From Parafrankia sp. EUN1f (GTDB lineage Bacteria; Actinomycetota; Actinomycetes; Frankiales; Frankiaceae), in contig NZ_ADGX01000028.1 of assembly GCF_000177675.1 (NCBI RefSeq), forward strand, positions 1-64,000: DNA of 64,000 bases, written 5' to 3'. The translations under genes were made by a program, and so were the position numbers. Below the pieces are notes generated by a model. The model ran no database searches, was not told where the DNA came from, and worked only from the letters and a program-made list of their open reading frames with translations. Numbering within the stretch: position 1 is the stretch's first letter; each line of letters begins with the position of its first letter. Below, piece by piece: positions 24,770 to 35,421 of this stretch.

Positions 24770-25771
24770 TCAGTGCCTATGGGCTGTTGCTTCTTCGACA
24801 TGTCGCCGGATGCACGATCGGGCGAGGTGCTCGGCGAGAGCGCCCTCCCCGCGGGTGATCGCGTCGACGATCTCGGCGTGAAGCGGGTGCTGCCACCACT
24901 GCCCGAGCCGCTCGGTCTCGTCATGCGGGTGTGCGAGGTCGGCAAGCACCCGGATGAACAACTCCGCTGCCGGATTGCCGGCGAGCCGGGCGATTTCCAG
25001 GTGCAGCAGTACGGACGCCTCGCCGGGCGTTCCCGCGGTGACCGGACCGGAACGCGCGCCGACCGATCGGGAGCGGGCCCGTGGGCTGGCGGCCCTGGCG
25101 CCGGGTGCCGTGGGCTCCAGCGCGCCACGCAGCCGGGTGAGGCCCGCGGTGTCGATCTGCTCGGAGAGCCGGCGGACGGCGACCGCCTCGAGGGCCGACC
25201 AGGTCTCACAGAGGTGCTCAGGCCGGGCCCGGGCGAAGTCCAGGTAGACCCGGGCGACGTCACGGACACCGTCATGGTCGGGCGCGGTCACGACGAGACC
25301 ACCACCCGGGCCCGGACGGGGCCGCGCGACCCAGCGGCTTTCCAGTAGCCGCACCGCTTCCCGCAGCACGGACCGGCCCACCTGGTAGCGCTCCATGAGC
25401 TGGGCCTCCGAGCCGAGGCCCTCCCCGACCGGCCAGCCGCGTCGGATGATCTCCAGCTCGATGGTGCGGGCCAGCCTGGACGCGAGCGTGCGCTGGCCCA
25501 GTCTGGAGGTGAACTCCCCGGGCCCGCCGACCGCGAGACTGACGGCACTGTCATCGAGGTGGTGGCCGTTGTCCAGGTGCCCGCCGTTGTGATGGCCGCC
25601 GGGGCGATGCCCGGGCATGGGACGACGGTTCGTGGTGGGCCGACCACCGGTGGCGTGCCCACCGATGCCCGTCGCGGATACTGGTGCCCCCCCGCGTGGA
25701 GCGCTTCGTACCGGACCGTGGGGGGCGCCGGGCACAGCATTCCGGCTGATCGGCGATAGACCGTCAGACAC
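24770..25771 (-). CDS. GntR/FadR-family transcription regulator with His-rich N-terminus
   Basis: About 333 residues. The winged helix (about 95-160) includes LASRLARTIELEIIRRGWPVGEGLGSEAQLMERYQVGRSVLREAVRLLESR. The C-terminal FadR-like helical domain includes HLEIARLAGNPAAELFIRVLADLAH and a final HAEIVDAITRGEGALAEHL, with His residues that bind metal in FCD-type domains. The GTG at 25771 was chosen for the strong GGAGGA seven bases upstream; an ATG at 25618 lacks such a site. With the longer start, residues about 52-75 form a His/Gly-rich stretch (HRPGGHHNGGHLDNGHH) ahead of the DNA-binding domain, which is unusual. An Arg/Ala/Pro insert of about 30 residues splits the C-terminal domain near residue 230. 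Target unknown. Confidence 0.85.
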   Translation of the reverse strand: MSDGLSPISRNAVPGAPHGPVRSAPRGGAPVSATGIGGHATGGRPTTNRRPMPGHRPGGHHNGGHLDNGHHLDDSAVSLAVGGPGEFTSRLGQRTLASRLARTIELEIIRRGWPVGEGLGSEAQLMERYQVGRSVLREAVRLLESRWVARPRPGPGGGLVVTAPDHDGVRDVARVYLDFARARPEHLCETWSALEAVAVRRLSEQIDTAGLTRLRGALEPTAPGARAASPRARSRSVGARSGPVTAGTPGEASVLLHLEIARLAGNPAAELFIRVLADLAHPHDETERLGQWWQHPLHAEIVDAITRGEGALAEHLARSCIRRHVEEATAHRH

Positions 25772-25825
25772 TGCTCTTCCTCCGGATGTACTCGTTAGCC
25801 CGCGTGGACATTCCGACGCGGCCAT

Positions 25826-26749
25826 GACTGCTCCGACGGCGGGCTGTCATCCTCGCCGCTGACGCGCTGTCGCGGTCGGGGCCAGGTGACACCCACAGTG
25901 TGATGAGTTTCCTTTCCGGCTGTGTTCCACGCCGCCCCCGGAGAGTTCCCGGTTCCCGGCGCTGGCCTTTGCCCCCCGGCCTCGGCAGCGTGTTCCAGAT
26001 AAGGGCCTCCAGTCAACCGATTGCAGCTACCCGTGTGGGCGCAGCAGGCGACTCATTGGCATCTGCGCAGGTCCTGCGGTCGGTGCCATGGTGGCCCAGA
26101 AGCGTCATCGGACGATGCACGCGCAGCAGGGAATGCATCTACCTCTGCGGTTTCCACTGGCGATGCTGGCTTCTACCAGCACCCGGTGGCCGGCTTGGGG
26201 AGCCGAGGCAGGTCGGCCGGTTCGGTGCGACGTCCTTCTGGACGTGTGTCCCATCCCATCGGCGAACGCGGACGCGGCTGGCACCTCTGGGCCAGGCGCA
26301 TCCCCCATGTCGCTTCATGTCGCAAATCCCGACGGCTCCGCGACGGCCAATACGCGCGACCGGGGGCGCACCCCCACCGCCTGTCGCAGCCAGTCGCGGC
26401 GCATTTCACGCCCGGATTCGGTGGTTGTCGACGGAACGTCGCCCACGGCGCCTCGGGCGGCGCTGAACAATCCTGCTACGAATACCCTGCCCGCGTGCAT
26501 GTGAATAACATTCGACGGCCCCTGGCGGCAGGCGGAATTCAGACCGCATGATGGTCGCGAAGAGTAGTTGATAACTACTTAGGGTGATTGAATTTCCGGG
26601 ATCTTGCCACGGACGATCTCTCCGCAAGGGCCGTCTGGGGTGTCACCGGCAGGACTGAAGTCCCTAATTTGATCATCAGTGTCACGGAAAGTAGTCAGGT
26701 GCACCACTTAGGCATAATCAGATGACTCATTGCCGCTATCTGAGAACTT
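25826..26749. other. Long spacer without a recognisable gene
   Basis: A spacer of 924 bases. Several open frames of 60-190 codons exist on both strands (for example plus 26088-26504 and minus 26173-26409), but none shows family motifs, a good start or consistent codon bias. From about 26550 the DNA becomes clearly richer in A and T, with short inverted repeats such as GGACTGAAGTCC (26652-26663). This fits a promoter and a long leader for the MHYT gene. It could be decayed foreign DNA. Confidence 0.5.
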
Positions 26750-26794
26750 GTGTTAGGAATGGGCGTCTTTTCGCTTGCCCTATGGGGGGAACAA

Positions 26795-28012
26795 TTGATC
26801 ACGGCGCAGGTCGCCCATCAACACGCGAGCCAGGACCCGCTCTTTGTGGCGGTCTCCGTGCTGCTCGCCGCGATCGGCTCGTTCGCCGCGCTGGTCTGCT
26901 CGATGCGTGTGCCCTATGCGGTCGGCCGAGCCCGGCTTACCTGGACCGCGCTGGCGGCGGTGTCGCTCGGCGGCGGCGCGGTGTGGTCCATGCACTTCAT
27001 CGGGATGATCGGTTACCAGGTCGCGGACCGCGACCCACGCTACGACATGCCGCTCACAGGCCTGTCGCTGTTGATCGCGATAGTTTTCTCCGCGGTGGGC
27101 CTTTCCGTGGTCGCCCGGCATCCGGACAGCGTGCTGCGCCTGGTGGCCGGGGGAGTGATCGCGGGTCTCGGCGTTGCCGCCATGCACTACACCGGTATGG
27201 CGGCCATGCACGTCGGCAGCGAGGTCACCTATCGACCCACGCTGGTGGCACTGTCCATCGCCATCGCGATCGTTGCCGCGCTCGCGGCGCTGTGGATCGC
27301 GTTCCAGGTGGTGACCGCCTGGCATGTGGTGGTCGCTTCAGCGATCATGGCCGTGGCGGTGTGCGGAATGCACTACACGGCCATGGCTGCGACGCGGGTT
27401 TCGGCGACAGCCCTTCCCGAACCGGTATCGGGTGCGGACCCGATCACGCTCGCCCTTCTGGTCTGTGTGATCGCTTTTTCGGTGCTCGCGGTCGTAATCT
27501 TCGCGGCGCTCGGCGGGGTGACGTATGCCGACCCCTTCACGCGGGCGCGGGCGGGCCGGGAGAGCCAGCCGTACCGGGAGAGCCAGCATCGCCGTGGTCG
27601 GACCGCTGCCCCGGCGGCACCCGACGCGGCGCCGTCCTGGGCGGGTACCGGCGCACCGCGGTCCGGTCCGGCGGCGTGGTCCGGCTCGGCTGGGCAGCCT
27701 GATCGAGCGGGGCAGCCTGGTCGAACCGAGCCAGCTGGTCGAACCGAGCCAGCTGGTCGAACCGAGCCAGCTGGTCGAACCGAGACGGCTGCCTGGGCTG
27801 AGCGGCCCGGCCCGCCGCAGGTCGCGGTGCCGCCGAGTGCGCCGGTGCCGCCGAGTGCACCGGTACAGCCAAGTGCACCGGTACAGCCGAGTGCACAGGG
27901 GCAGCCGGCCTGGCCGGATTGGCCCGACTGGTCGCAAGGAGTCGATCCGGCCGGTGTGAGGCCGTCGACCGAATGGACCGGCACGGCCGGCGCCTACCCC
28001 TCCGGTTCCTGA
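26795..28012 (+). CDS. MHYT-domain membrane sensor protein
   Basis: About 405 residues. Seven predicted membrane segments (about 15-255) carry the repeated MHYT signature: MHFIGM, MHYTGMAAMH and MHYTAMAA. The domain was proposed to bind copper and sense oxygen, CO or NO. No GGDEF, EAL or kinase domain follows. Instead the cytosolic tail (about 260-405) is a low-complexity segment with a run of Gly-Arg-Thr-Glu-Pro-Ala units and a run of Pro-Ser-Ala-Pro-Val units, coded by tandem DNA repeats at 27700-27900. The TTG at 26795 follows GGGGGGA at good spacing; a GTG at 26750 or ATG at 26759 would add up to 15 residues. Partner and output are unknown. Confidence 0.8.
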   Translation: MITAQVAHQHASQDPLFVAVSVLLAAIGSFAALVCSMRVPYAVGRARLTWTALAAVSLGGGAVWSMHFIGMIGYQVADRDPRYDMPLTGLSLLIAIVFSAVGLSVVARHPDSVLRLVAGGVIAGLGVAAMHYTGMAAMHVGSEVTYRPTLVALSIAIAIVAALAALWIAFQVVTAWHVVVASAIMAVAVCGMHYTAMAATRVSATALPEPVSGADPITLALLVCVIAFSVLAVVIFAALGGVTYADPFTRARAGRESQPYRESQHRRGRTAAPAAPDAAPSWAGTGAPRSGPAAWSGSAGQPDRAGQPGRTEPAGRTEPAGRTEPAGRTETAAWAERPGPPQVAVPPSAPVPPSAPVQPSAPVQPSAQGQPAWPDWPDWSQGVDPAGVRPSTEWTGTAGAYPSGS

Positions 28013-28054
28013 TCGCCGAACCGGCGGCGGGCTGGCGGGCCGTACGGTACGTGA

Positions 28055-29485
28055 GTGAGCCTCTTCGACGCCGACGTGACGGACACGCTGGCCGCGTCGG
28101 GCCCGCTCGCCGCCCGGCTGCGTCCGCGCAGTCTCGACGAGGTCGTCGGGCAGCGCCACCTGCTCGCCGAGGGCAGCCCGCTGCGTCGTCTGGTCGAGGG
28201 TGGTGGCACGACCTCGGTCGTGCTGTGGGGGCCGCCTGGGACGGGCAAGACCACGTTGGCGCACATCGTCTCCCGGGCCACCCGCCGCCGGTTCCGGGAG
28301 CTGTCCGCCGTCACCGCGGGCGTCAAGGATGTCCGGGCCGTGATCGACGAGGCCCGGGACACGTTGTTCATGTCGGGTGTGCGGACCGTCCTGTTCATCG
28401 ACGAGGTGCACCGCTTCACCCGGACCCAGCAGGACGCCCTCCTCCCGTCGGTGGAGAAGGGCTGGGTGACCCTGGTCGCCGCGACAACGGAGAATCCGTT
28501 CTTCAGCGTCGTCGCGCCGCTGCTTTCCCGGTCGCTGCTGCTCACGCTCGAACCGTTGTCCGACGCGGACATCGCGGATCTGGTCGAGCGTGCCGTCGCT
28601 GATCCGCGCGGGTACGGCGGCCGCCTCACGCTCACCGAGGAAGCCCGTGACCACCTGGTGCGGCTGTCGGGCGGTGACGGCCGGCGCGCGCTCACCGCGC
28701 TGGAGGCGGGAGCGGAGGCTGCTCTGGCCGCGGCCCGCGGCGTCGACACCGGCGGTCCTGACGCCGACGCCGACGCGGGCATCGACACAGCCGATGGTGG
28801 TGACAGCGTTGGTGAAGCGGTCCCGCTCCGGTTGGAGCTGTTGGAGCGGGCGGTCGACCGGTCGGCGGTCCGGTACGACCGGGAGGGCGATCAGCACTAC
28901 GACGTGGTGAGTGCGTTCATCAAGTCGATGCGCGGCGGCGACGTCGACGCGGCACTGCACTATCTGGCCAGGATGCTCGAAGCGGGTGAGGATCCGCGGT
29001 TCGTGGCCCGCCGTATGATCATCCTGGCCAGCGAGGACGTCGGTATGGCCGACCCGGGTGCCCTGGGTGTCGCGGTCTCGGCCGCCCAGGCCCTGGAGCT
29101 GGTCGGGCTGCCGGAGGCCCGTCTCGCGCTGGCCCAGGCGGTGATCCACCTGACGCTCGCGCCGAAGTCGAACACGGTCATCACCGCGATCGACGCCGCC
29201 ACGGCTGACGTGCGGGCGGGTCGGCTCGGTCCCGTCCCGTCGCATCTGCGTGACGCCCACTACCGCGGTGCCGCCCGGCTGGGCCACGGCGCGGGCTACC
29301 GGTATCCGCACGATTACCCGGACGGGGTGGTCCGTCAGCAGTACGCACCGGACGTCCTCGCCGGGTCGGACTACTACCGCCCGACCGGGCACGGTTTCGA
29401 GCGGCGGGCCACCGAGCGGGTCGAGTTCCTGCGCGGCGTCCTGCGCGGACGCCCTCCCGAGCCTCCGGCGGACCCGGCGGGCTGA
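28055..29485 (+). CDS. rarA: Replication-associated recombination ATPase RarA (MgsA)
   Basis: A 476-residue clamp-loader-like AAA+ ATPase. It starts MSLFDAD, has the region [14 protein letters not shown], Walker [11 protein letters not shown] (about 60), Walker [11 protein letters not shown] and sensor-1 region AATTENPFF. The C-terminal RarA tetramerisation part contains [40 protein letters not shown] and the typical [19 protein letters not shown]. It acts at stalled replication forks. An acidic Asp/Gly insert (about 232-250) is longer than usual. GTG start at 28055. Confidence 0.93.
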   Translation: MSLFDADVTDTLAASGPLAARLRPRSLDEVVGQRHLLAEGSPLRRLVEGGGTTSVVLWGPPGTGKTTLAHIVSRATRRRFRELSAVTAGVKDVRAVIDEARDTLFMSGVRTVLFIDEVHRFTRTQQDALLPSVEKGWVTLVAATTENPFFSVVAPLLSRSLLLTLEPLSDADIADLVERAVADPRGYGGRLTLTEEARDHLVRLSGGDGRRALTALEAGAEAALAAARGVDTGGPDADADAGIDTADGGDSVGEAVPLRLELLERAVDRSAVRYDREGDQHYDVVSAFIKSMRGGDVDAALHYLARMLEAGEDPRFVARRMIILASEDVGMADPGALGVAVSAAQALELVGLPEARLALAQAVIHLTLAPKSNTVITAIDAATADVRAGRLGPVPSHLRDAHYRGAARLGHGAGYRYPHDYPDGVVRQQYAPDVLAGSDYYRPTGHGFERRATERVEFLRGVLRGRPPEPPADPAG

Positions 29486-29503
29486 ATCGGGGCGTGGCCC
29501 CCG

Positions 29504-29525
29504 CCCGGACCCCGCACGGTCCGGG
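29504..29525 (+). terminator. Hairpin after rarA
   Basis: Arms CCCGGACC and GGTCCGGG flank the loop CCGCAC, 18 bases after the rarA stop codon. A likely intrinsic terminator separating rarA from the next operon. Confidence 0.5.
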
Positions 29526-29765
29526 ACGGACACGGACGGCCCGGGGGTTACCGGAGGTCTGCGCGTCCTGGTCGGTAAGGTCACTGACGAGCAGCATCGG
29601 CACGCCGGTCGGACCCGTTCGGCCGCAGGCGCGCCTGAGGGCGGGTGGGCGGTCACCTCGACGTCACCCGCGAGCGGTGTGATTCGGCGGGGCACGGCCA
29701 GGCGTCATCCAGATGGCGGGTGTCGTCTGGGCAAGGCGTTACCGAAAACAATGGAGGCGAAGCAC

Positions 29766-30263
29766 ATGTCCGGTGGTGCGGTCGCGGGCCTGATCGCCTC
29801 GGGGGCGTTCGCGGTGCTCGTGCTCTTCGCCTGTTATGTCCTGTTCAAGCTCGGCAAGATCTTCGACGAGGCCGCTGCCCGGGTGCGGCAGACCGGTGTC
29901 GTCATCGACGAGGGCACCGCTCGGGTGCGGCAGGCGGGTGCGACCGTTGACGAGGTGAACGTCGCGCTCGCGCACGTGAACAAGGAACTGGAGCGGATCG
30001 ACGCGATCACGGCGAACGTGCAGACGGTGACCACCAACGTCTCGTCCCTGACGTCGATCTTCGCCGCGACGCTGGGCGGCCCCGTCGTGCGGGTGGCCGC
30101 GTTCAGCTACGGCGTGCGCCAGGCGGTCGCCAAGCGGACGAAGGCGGACGTCACGGCTCGGGTCTCCGCTCAGATGAAGGCGGAGAAGGCACAGCGGCGG
30201 TCCGCCCGGCGCGCGCCCGAGACCACCGCGGTCGGCGCTGACGGCCGAGGCGGTGGCCGCTGA
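29766..30263 (+). CDS. DUF948-type small membrane protein
   Basis: A 165-residue protein. One N-terminal membrane helix (GAVAGLIASGAFAVLVLFACYVLFKLG) precedes a long amphipathic helical region (about 35-95) and a basic tail ending GRGGGR. Layout and position just before a small DUF6167-like gene and alaS match the DUF948 protein conserved in actinomycetes. Function unknown. The ATG at 29766 has GGAGG about nine bases upstream. The stop codon overlaps the next ATG by one base. Confidence 0.8.
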   Translation: MSGGAVAGLIASGAFAVLVLFACYVLFKLGKIFDEAAARVRQTGVVIDEGTARVRQAGATVDEVNVALAHVNKELERIDAITANVQTVTTNVSSLTSIFAATLGGPVVRVAAFSYGVRQAVAKRTKADVTARVSAQMKAEKAQRRSARRAPETTAVGADGRGGGR

Positions 30264-30604
30264 TGGTCACCCGGGTCTTCTACGTCGCGCTGGGCGCGGC
30301 CACCGGTGTGCTCGTGGTGCGCCAGGTGGCACGTGCCGTGTCGGCGCTCACGCCGACGAGCCTGGCGGGCTCTCTCGTAGAGTCGATGCGGGAGTTCGCC
30401 GCCGACGTGGCCCAGGCCATGGCCGAACGGGAGGAGGAGATCCGCTCCGCGTTGGGTCTCGACGAGCTTGAGGAGCCCGGGCAGCCGGGTGACCTGGCTG
30501 GTGGCGAGCCGTCCGGAAGCGGTCAGCACCTCGCCGCCCCGGCGCCCGTCGGCTTTGATCCGGAGCAGACGATGCGCCTGGTGCCGGGGGCACGCAGGCC
30601 CTGA
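30263..30604 (+). CDS. DUF6167-like small protein
   Basis: A 113-residue protein. The N-terminal hydrophobic stretch [22 protein letters not shown] is followed by a helical, acidic region ([24 protein letters not shown]) and a flexible tail. It resembles the small actinobacterial protein found between DUF948 and alaS genes. Function unknown; coupled translation with the DUF948 gene suggests a joint role at the membrane. Confidence 0.75.
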   Translation: MVTRVFYVALGAATGVLVVRQVARAVSALTPTSLAGSLVESMREFAADVAQAMAEREEEIRSALGLDELEEPGQPGDLAGGEPSGSGQHLAAPAPVGFDPEQTMRLVPGARRP

Positions 30605-30698
30605 TCTCCCATCCGGCGGCGGCCGATCCCGGCTGCGGAGCCGGCGCCGGCCGCCCGGCTGGCCGACACATCCCGACAACCCTGGACGACGTGAACCG

Positions 30699-33341
30699 AT
30701 GGACACGGCCGAGATCCGCCGCCGCTTTCTGAACCACTTCTCCGAGCGGGGTCACACCGTGGTCCCGAGCGCGTCCCTGGTGGCGCAGGACCCGACGCTG
30801 CTGCTGGTCAACGCCGGCATGGTGCCGTTCAAGCCCTATTTCGTCGGCGACCTCACCGCGCCGTGGAGCCGCGCGACCAGCGTGCAGAAGTGCGTGCGGA
30901 CCGTGGACATCGAGAACGTCGGGCGCACCGCCCGGCACGCCTCGTTCTTCCAGATGTGCGGGAACTTCTCCTTCGGTGACTACTTCAAGGCCGAGGCGAT
31001 CCCGTTCGCCTTCGAGCTCGTCACCGAGGGGTACGGCTTCAACCCCGACGACCTGTGGGCCACCGTCTACCTCGACGACGACGAGGCCGAGTCGATCTGG
31101 CGCACCCTGCTGCCCGCCGAGCGGATCCAGCGCCGGGGCAAGAAGGACAACTTCTGGTCGATGGGTGTGCCGGGCCCGTGCGGCCCGTGCAGCGAGATCT
31201 ACTTCGACCGCGGGCCCGAATACGGGCGCGACGGCGGCCCGGAGGCGGACGAGGACCGCTACCTGGAGATCTGGAACCTCGTTTTCATGCAGTACGCGCG
31301 AGGCGAGGGCAGCGAGTACGGCTACGAGATCGTCGGGGACCTGCCGGCCCGCAACATCGACACCGGCATGGGTCTCGAGCGGATGGCGACGATCCTGCAG
31401 GGCGTCGAGAACCTCTACGAGATCGACATCTCCCGCCCGGTGCTGGACGCCGCCGGCCGGCTCACCGGCGCCCGCTACGGCGCGGACCCGGCCGCGGACG
31501 TCCGCCTGAGGGTCGTCGCCGACCACACGCGCACCGCCGCGATGCTCATCTCGGACGGGGTCTCCCCGTCCAACGAGGGCCGCGGCTACGTGCTGCGCCG
31601 GATGCTGCGCCGGGCGGTTCGTGACGCCCGCCTGCTGGGGGCCCGCGAGCCGGTGATGGCGGAGCTGCTCGCCGAGGTCCGCCAGGCGATGGGGCCGATC
31701 TACCCGGAGCTGGTCGACCAGGCCGAGGCGATCACCGCAGTCGCGGTCGCGGAGGAGACCGCCTTCCTGGAGACGCTGCGGACCGGGACCACCTTGTTCG
31801 ACACCGCGGTGACCCAGGCCCGCTCCAGCGGGTCGGCGCAGCTCAGCGGCGAGTCCGCGTTCCGGCTGCATGACACCTACGGGTTCCCCATCGACCTGAC
31901 CATCGACATGGCCGCCGACGCGGGGCTCACCGTCGACGAGGCCGGCTTCCGTCGGCTCATGGAACGCCAGCGCCAGGCGGCGAAGGCGGACCGGGCCTCC
32001 CGGCGTATCGGGAACCTGGACCTGTCGGCCTTCCGCCCGATTCTGGCCGCCTCCGGGCCCACCACCTTCACCGGCTACACCGAGCTGACGCGGGAGTCCG
32101 GCGTCGTCGGCATCGTCGGCATCGGCGACGGCAGCAGCCGTGTCGCGGTCGGCGAGGGCGAGGAGGTCGGCATCGTCCTGGACACGACGCCCTTCTACGC
32201 CGAGGGCGGTGGCCAGGAGGCGGACCTCGGTGTGATCCGCTTCGACGGCGGTGAGTGCGAGGTCCTCGACGTCCAGCGGCCGGTGGCCGACCTGGTCATG
32301 CACCGGGTGAAGGTGCTGCGCGGGGAGCTGCGGGTCGGTGCGGACGTCGCCGTCGAGGTCGACGTGGAGCGGCGGCGTGCCGTTTCCCGCTCGCACACCG
32401 CCACGCACCTCGTCCACACCGCGTTCCGCCGCGCGCTGGGCGAGTCGGCGACCCAGGCGGGCTCGCTGAACTCGCCGGGCCGGCTGCGCTTCGACTTCCA
32501 CGCGCTCGGCGCGGTGCCCGACTCGGTCCTCGCCGACGTCGAGGACGAGGTCAACGAGGTCGCGCTGCGCGACCTGGAGGTTCGCTGGTACGTCACCACC
32601 CAGGCGGAGGCCCGCCGGTTGGGGGCGATGGCGCTGTTCGGCGAGAAGTACGGCGACCAGGTCCGGGTGGTGGACGTCGGCGACTACGCCCGCGAACTGT
32701 GCGGTGGTACGCACGTGTCCAGCTCCGCCCAGCTGGGCGCGATCAAGCTCCTGTCCGAGTCGTCCATCTCCGCCGGGACACGCCGGGTGGAGGCGCTGGT
32801 CGGCATCGACGCCTTCCGGTTCCTGGCCCGTGAGCACGTGCTCGTCTCGCAGCTGTCGACCGCGCTGAAGGCCCGCCCGGACGAGCTCACCGACCGGGTC
32901 GCCGACATCGTGGGCCGGCTGCGTGACGCGGAGCGGGAGCTGGAGCGGCTGCGGGCGCAGGCCGTGCTGGCCGGGGCCGCGGCGCTCGCCGCCGGCGCGG
33001 AGGCCGTCGGTGAGGTCGCGCTCGTGACGGCCCAGGTGCCGGCCGGCACACCCGCGGACGACGTCCGGTTGCTGGCGCTGGATATCCGGGGCCGGCTGGC
33101 CGGGCGCCCGGCGGTGGTCGTGGTGACCGAGGCCGAGGGGGCCGCCATCGTGGTCGCGACCGATGACGCCGCCCGTGGGCGCGGGCTGCGCGCCGGCGAC
33201 CTGATCCGCCAGTCCTGGGCCGCGCTCGGGGGCAAGGGCGGCGGCAAGCCCGACGTCGCGCAGGGCGGCCGGGGCGACGCTTCCATGATCCCGAAGGTCT
33301 TCGCCCGGATCCGCGAGCTGGTCGCCGACCAGGGCGCGTGA
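30699..33341 (+). CDS. alaS: Alanyl-tRNA synthetase
   Basis: An 880-residue class II synthetase. The N-terminal catalytic domain begins [24 protein letters not shown], has MVPFKPYF and the Ala-site region [16 protein letters not shown]. The editing domain has SHTATHLVH and later CGGTHV, which supply the zinc-binding His and Cys residues. The C-terminal C-Ala/DHHA1-like part ends with [14 protein letters not shown]. It charges tRNA-Ala and clears mischarged Ser or Gly. The ATG at 30699 begins the conserved N-terminus. Its stop overlaps ruvX by four bases. Confidence 0.97.
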   Translation: MDTAEIRRRFLNHFSERGHTVVPSASLVAQDPTLLLVNAGMVPFKPYFVGDLTAPWSRATSVQKCVRTVDIENVGRTARHASFFQMCGNFSFGDYFKAEAIPFAFELVTEGYGFNPDDLWATVYLDDDEAESIWRTLLPAERIQRRGKKDNFWSMGVPGPCGPCSEIYFDRGPEYGRDGGPEADEDRYLEIWNLVFMQYARGEGSEYGYEIVGDLPARNIDTGMGLERMATILQGVENLYEIDISRPVLDAAGRLTGARYGADPAADVRLRVVADHTRTAAMLISDGVSPSNEGRGYVLRRMLRRAVRDARLLGAREPVMAELLAEVRQAMGPIYPELVDQAEAITAVAVAEETAFLETLRTGTTLFDTAVTQARSSGSAQLSGESAFRLHDTYGFPIDLTIDMAADAGLTVDEAGFRRLMERQRQAAKADRASRRIGNLDLSAFRPILAASGPTTFTGYTELTRESGVVGIVGIGDGSSRVAVGEGEEVGIVLDTTPFYAEGGGQEADLGVIRFDGGECEVLDVQRPVADLVMHRVKVLRGELRVGADVAVEVDVERRRAVSRSHTATHLVHTAFRRALGESATQAGSLNSPGRLRFDFHALGAVPDSVLADVEDEVNEVALRDLEVRWYVTTQAEARRLGAMALFGEKYGDQVRVVDVGDYARELCGGTHVSSSAQLGAIKLLSESSISAGTRRVEALVGIDAFRFLAREHVLVSQLSTALKARPDELTDRVADIVGRLRDAERELERLRAQAVLAGAAALAAGAEAVGEVALVTAQVPAGTPADDVRLLALDIRGRLAGRPAVVVVTEAEGAAIVVATDDAARGRGLRAGDLIRQSWAALGGKGGGKPDVAQGGRGDASMIPKVFARIRELVADQGA

Positions 33342-33955
33342 GCGACACCCCGGTGCCCGGGCCGGCCCCCGCTGCCGCGCCCGACCCCGGTGCCGGTGCC
33401 GGCGCCGGGGTGGAGGCCGGCGCGGCGAGGGAGGCGGACCAGGTGCCGCCCCGCGCCGAGGAGCCCGGCCGAGGCGTCCGGATCGGCGTCGATGTCGGTT
33501 CCGTGCGGGTAGGGGTCGCGGCGAGTGATCCGGACGGTCTGCTGGCCGTGCCGGTCACCACGCTGCGTCGGGATGCGTCAGGTCGTCGTCACAAGGACGT
33601 CGACGAGCTTGCCGACATCGTTCGGGACAGGCACGCTGTCGAGGTTGTCGTCGGTCTGCCGCGTCAGCTCTCTGGTGAGGAGGGTGAGGCGGTCCGCCGC
33701 GCACGGCAGTACGCCGAGGTGCTGTCGACGCGTGTCGCGCCCGTACCGGTCCGTCTCGTTGACGAGCGGCTCACCACGGTCGTGGCTCATCGCCGCATGG
33801 CTGAGCGCGGACTGCGATCGCGGGCCCGTCGTGAGCTTGTGGATCAGGAGGCAGCGGTGCAGATCCTCCAGCACCACCTGGACATCCGCCGGGCCCGGGA
33901 AGCGGCCAGCCGGGCCGCGTCGGACGGTGCCGCGCGGCCGCAGGATTCGGTGTGA
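33338..33955 (+). CDS. ruvX: RuvX/YqgF-type Holliday junction resolvase-like protein
   Basis: A 205-residue protein. The RNase H-like core starts at about residue 46 with [19 protein letters not shown] (catalytic Asp), then [14 protein letters not shown] and [15 protein letters not shown], and ends with [15 protein letters not shown] (second acidic site). The first 45 residues are a Pro/Ala/Gly-rich extension not needed for the fold. Members process Holliday junctions or pre-16S rRNA ends. GTG start in a GTGA overlap with alaS; it overlaps mltG the same way. Confidence 0.93.
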   Translation: MSDTPVPGPAPAAAPDPGAGAGAGVEAGAAREADQVPPRAEEPGRGVRIGVDVGSVRVGVAASDPDGLLAVPVTTLRRDASGRRHKDVDELADIVRDRHAVEVVVGLPRQLSGEEGEAVRRARQYAEVLSTRVAPVPVRLVDERLTTVVAHRRMAERGLRSRARRELVDQEAAVQILQHHLDIRRAREAASRAASDGAARPQDSV

Positions 33956-35418
33956 GCCGCGGCGCGGACGGATTCGACGGCCTGTTCGGCGGCGCCGCTG
34001 GCGACGAGTACGACGACTTCGAGGAGCGCCGGCGCCGTGAGGGGCGCCGACGCGCCGGTGCGGCGTCCGGGCCCGGCCGGCGTCGGCCGGCGTCGGGAAC
34101 CGGCCCGCAGGCCGCGTCAGCCGCCGCCGGTGGCCGGGGCGTCCGCGGCGACGGTTCCTACGACGACGCCGACGGCTATGACGACGGGCCCTACGACGCC
34201 TACGACGGCGCTGAGGGCTACGACGGCGACGACTACGACGACGACGGGTCCTACGACGACGGTGAGGACGGCTACGACGACGACCCGTCCGGTGGCGGTG
34301 ACGGTCGCGGCGCCGGCCGCCGCGGTCGCGGTGGGCCGGACGGCGCCCGGGAGCGCCGGTCGGGCAGCGCGCTGCCGCGGCTCATCGGTGTCCTGGTCGT
34401 GGTCGCCGTGCTTCTCGGCGCGGGGATCATCGGTGTCGGCAAGGTCATCGGCCGGATCGGTGGCGAGGCCGCCGCGGACTATGCCGGCGGGGGTGAGGGC
34501 ATCGTCGTCATCCAGATCCCCGCGGGTGCCACCTCGTCCGAAATCGCCGCCACGCTCGTCAAGGCCGATGTCGTGGCGAGCCGGCAGGCCTTCGTGAACG
34601 TGGCGACCCGGGACAGCCGAGCCCTGTCGATCCAGCCGGGCACCTACCGGCTGCGCGAGAAGATGAGCGCGGCCTCGGCGCTGGACGCGCTGCTGGACGA
34701 CGCGTCCTCGGCGCTGTTCCGCTACACCATCAACCCGGGGGACACGGTCCGGAAGGTCCTCCAGGAGCTCTCCGCGCGGACCGGCCGGCCGATGGCCGAG
34801 CTGGAGGCGCTGGCCAAGGATCCCAGCTCGCTGGGGCTGCCCGACTACGCGAGCAACACGTTGGAGGGCTACATCTTTCCGTCCACGTACGACGTGGCCC
34901 CGGGCACCGACCCGACCGACGTGCTCAAGGACGCCGTCGCGCGGTTCAACGCCTACGCGCAGAAGGTCGACCTCGTCGCCCAGGCCAGGGCGCTGGGCCA
35001 GACACCGCACGACATCGTCGTCATCGCCTCCATCATCGAGAAGGAGGTCGCGAACAAGGACGAGGGTCCCAAGGTGGCCCGGGTCATCTACAACCGGCTG
35101 GCGGACGACTCCGGCGGCTTCCGGCGGCTCGACATGGACTCGACCACGCGGTACGCGATGAACGAGTACGAGGGCAGGCTGACCCAGGAGCAGCTGCGCA
35201 GCAACAACCCGTACAACACCCGGGCCGTCGCGGGGCTCCCGCCCGGAGCGATCGCCAGCCCCAGCACGTGGGCGGTGGAGTCGGCGCTCAAGCCGGCGGA
35301 CGGGCCCTGGTTCTACTTCGTCTCCATGCCCCAGACCCACGAGACCAGGTTCGCCGCCACCCAGGCGGAGTTCGACGAGGCGATGGCGGAGTACCACCGC
35401 CAGGGAGGATCGGAGTAG
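33952..35418 (+). CDS. mltG: Endolytic peptidoglycan transglycosylase MltG
   Basis: A 488-residue protein. A long cytosolic N-terminus (1-140) is Arg-rich, then dominated by Tyr-Asp-Asp repeats. One membrane helix (LIGVLVVVAVLLGAGIIGVGKVIG, about 143-166) follows. The YceG-like domain has VASIIEKEVANKDEGPKVARVIYNRL with the catalytic Glu near 362, and later MDSTTRYAMNEYEG and YNTRAVAGLPPGAIASPS. It cuts nascent glycan strands at the outer face of the membrane and sets their length. The GTG start overlaps ruvX; the gene ends three bases before aroE. The acidic repeat tail is longer than in most relatives. Confidence 0.95.
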   Translation: MSRGADGFDGLFGGAAGDEYDDFEERRRREGRRRAGAASGPGRRRPASGTGPQAASAAAGGRGVRGDGSYDDADGYDDGPYDAYDGAEGYDGDDYDDDGSYDDGEDGYDDDPSGGGDGRGAGRRGRGGPDGARERRSGSALPRLIGVLVVVAVLLGAGIIGVGKVIGRIGGEAAADYAGGGEGIVVIQIPAGATSSEIAATLVKADVVASRQAFVNVATRDSRALSIQPGTYRLREKMSAASALDALLDDASSALFRYTINPGDTVRKVLQELSARTGRPMAELEALAKDPSSLGLPDYASNTLEGYIFPSTYDVAPGTDPTDVLKDAVARFNAYAQKVDLVAQARALGQTPHDIVVIASIIEKEVANKDEGPKVARVIYNRLADDSGGFRRLDMDSTTRYAMNEYEGRLTQEQLRSNNPYNTRAVAGLPPGAIASPSTWAVESALKPADGPWFYFVSMPQTHETRFAATQAEFDEAMAEYHRQGGSE

Positions 35419-35421
35419 GCC

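Noticed and set aside
26088-26504. A 138-codon gene in the spacer before the MHYT gene
   Set aside because: No motif, no ribosome site and no consistent codon bias; competing frames on both strands look equally good.
26795-28012. Diguanylate cyclase call for the MHYT protein
   Set aside because: No GGDEF or EAL sequence follows the membrane part; the tail is low complexity to the stop codon.
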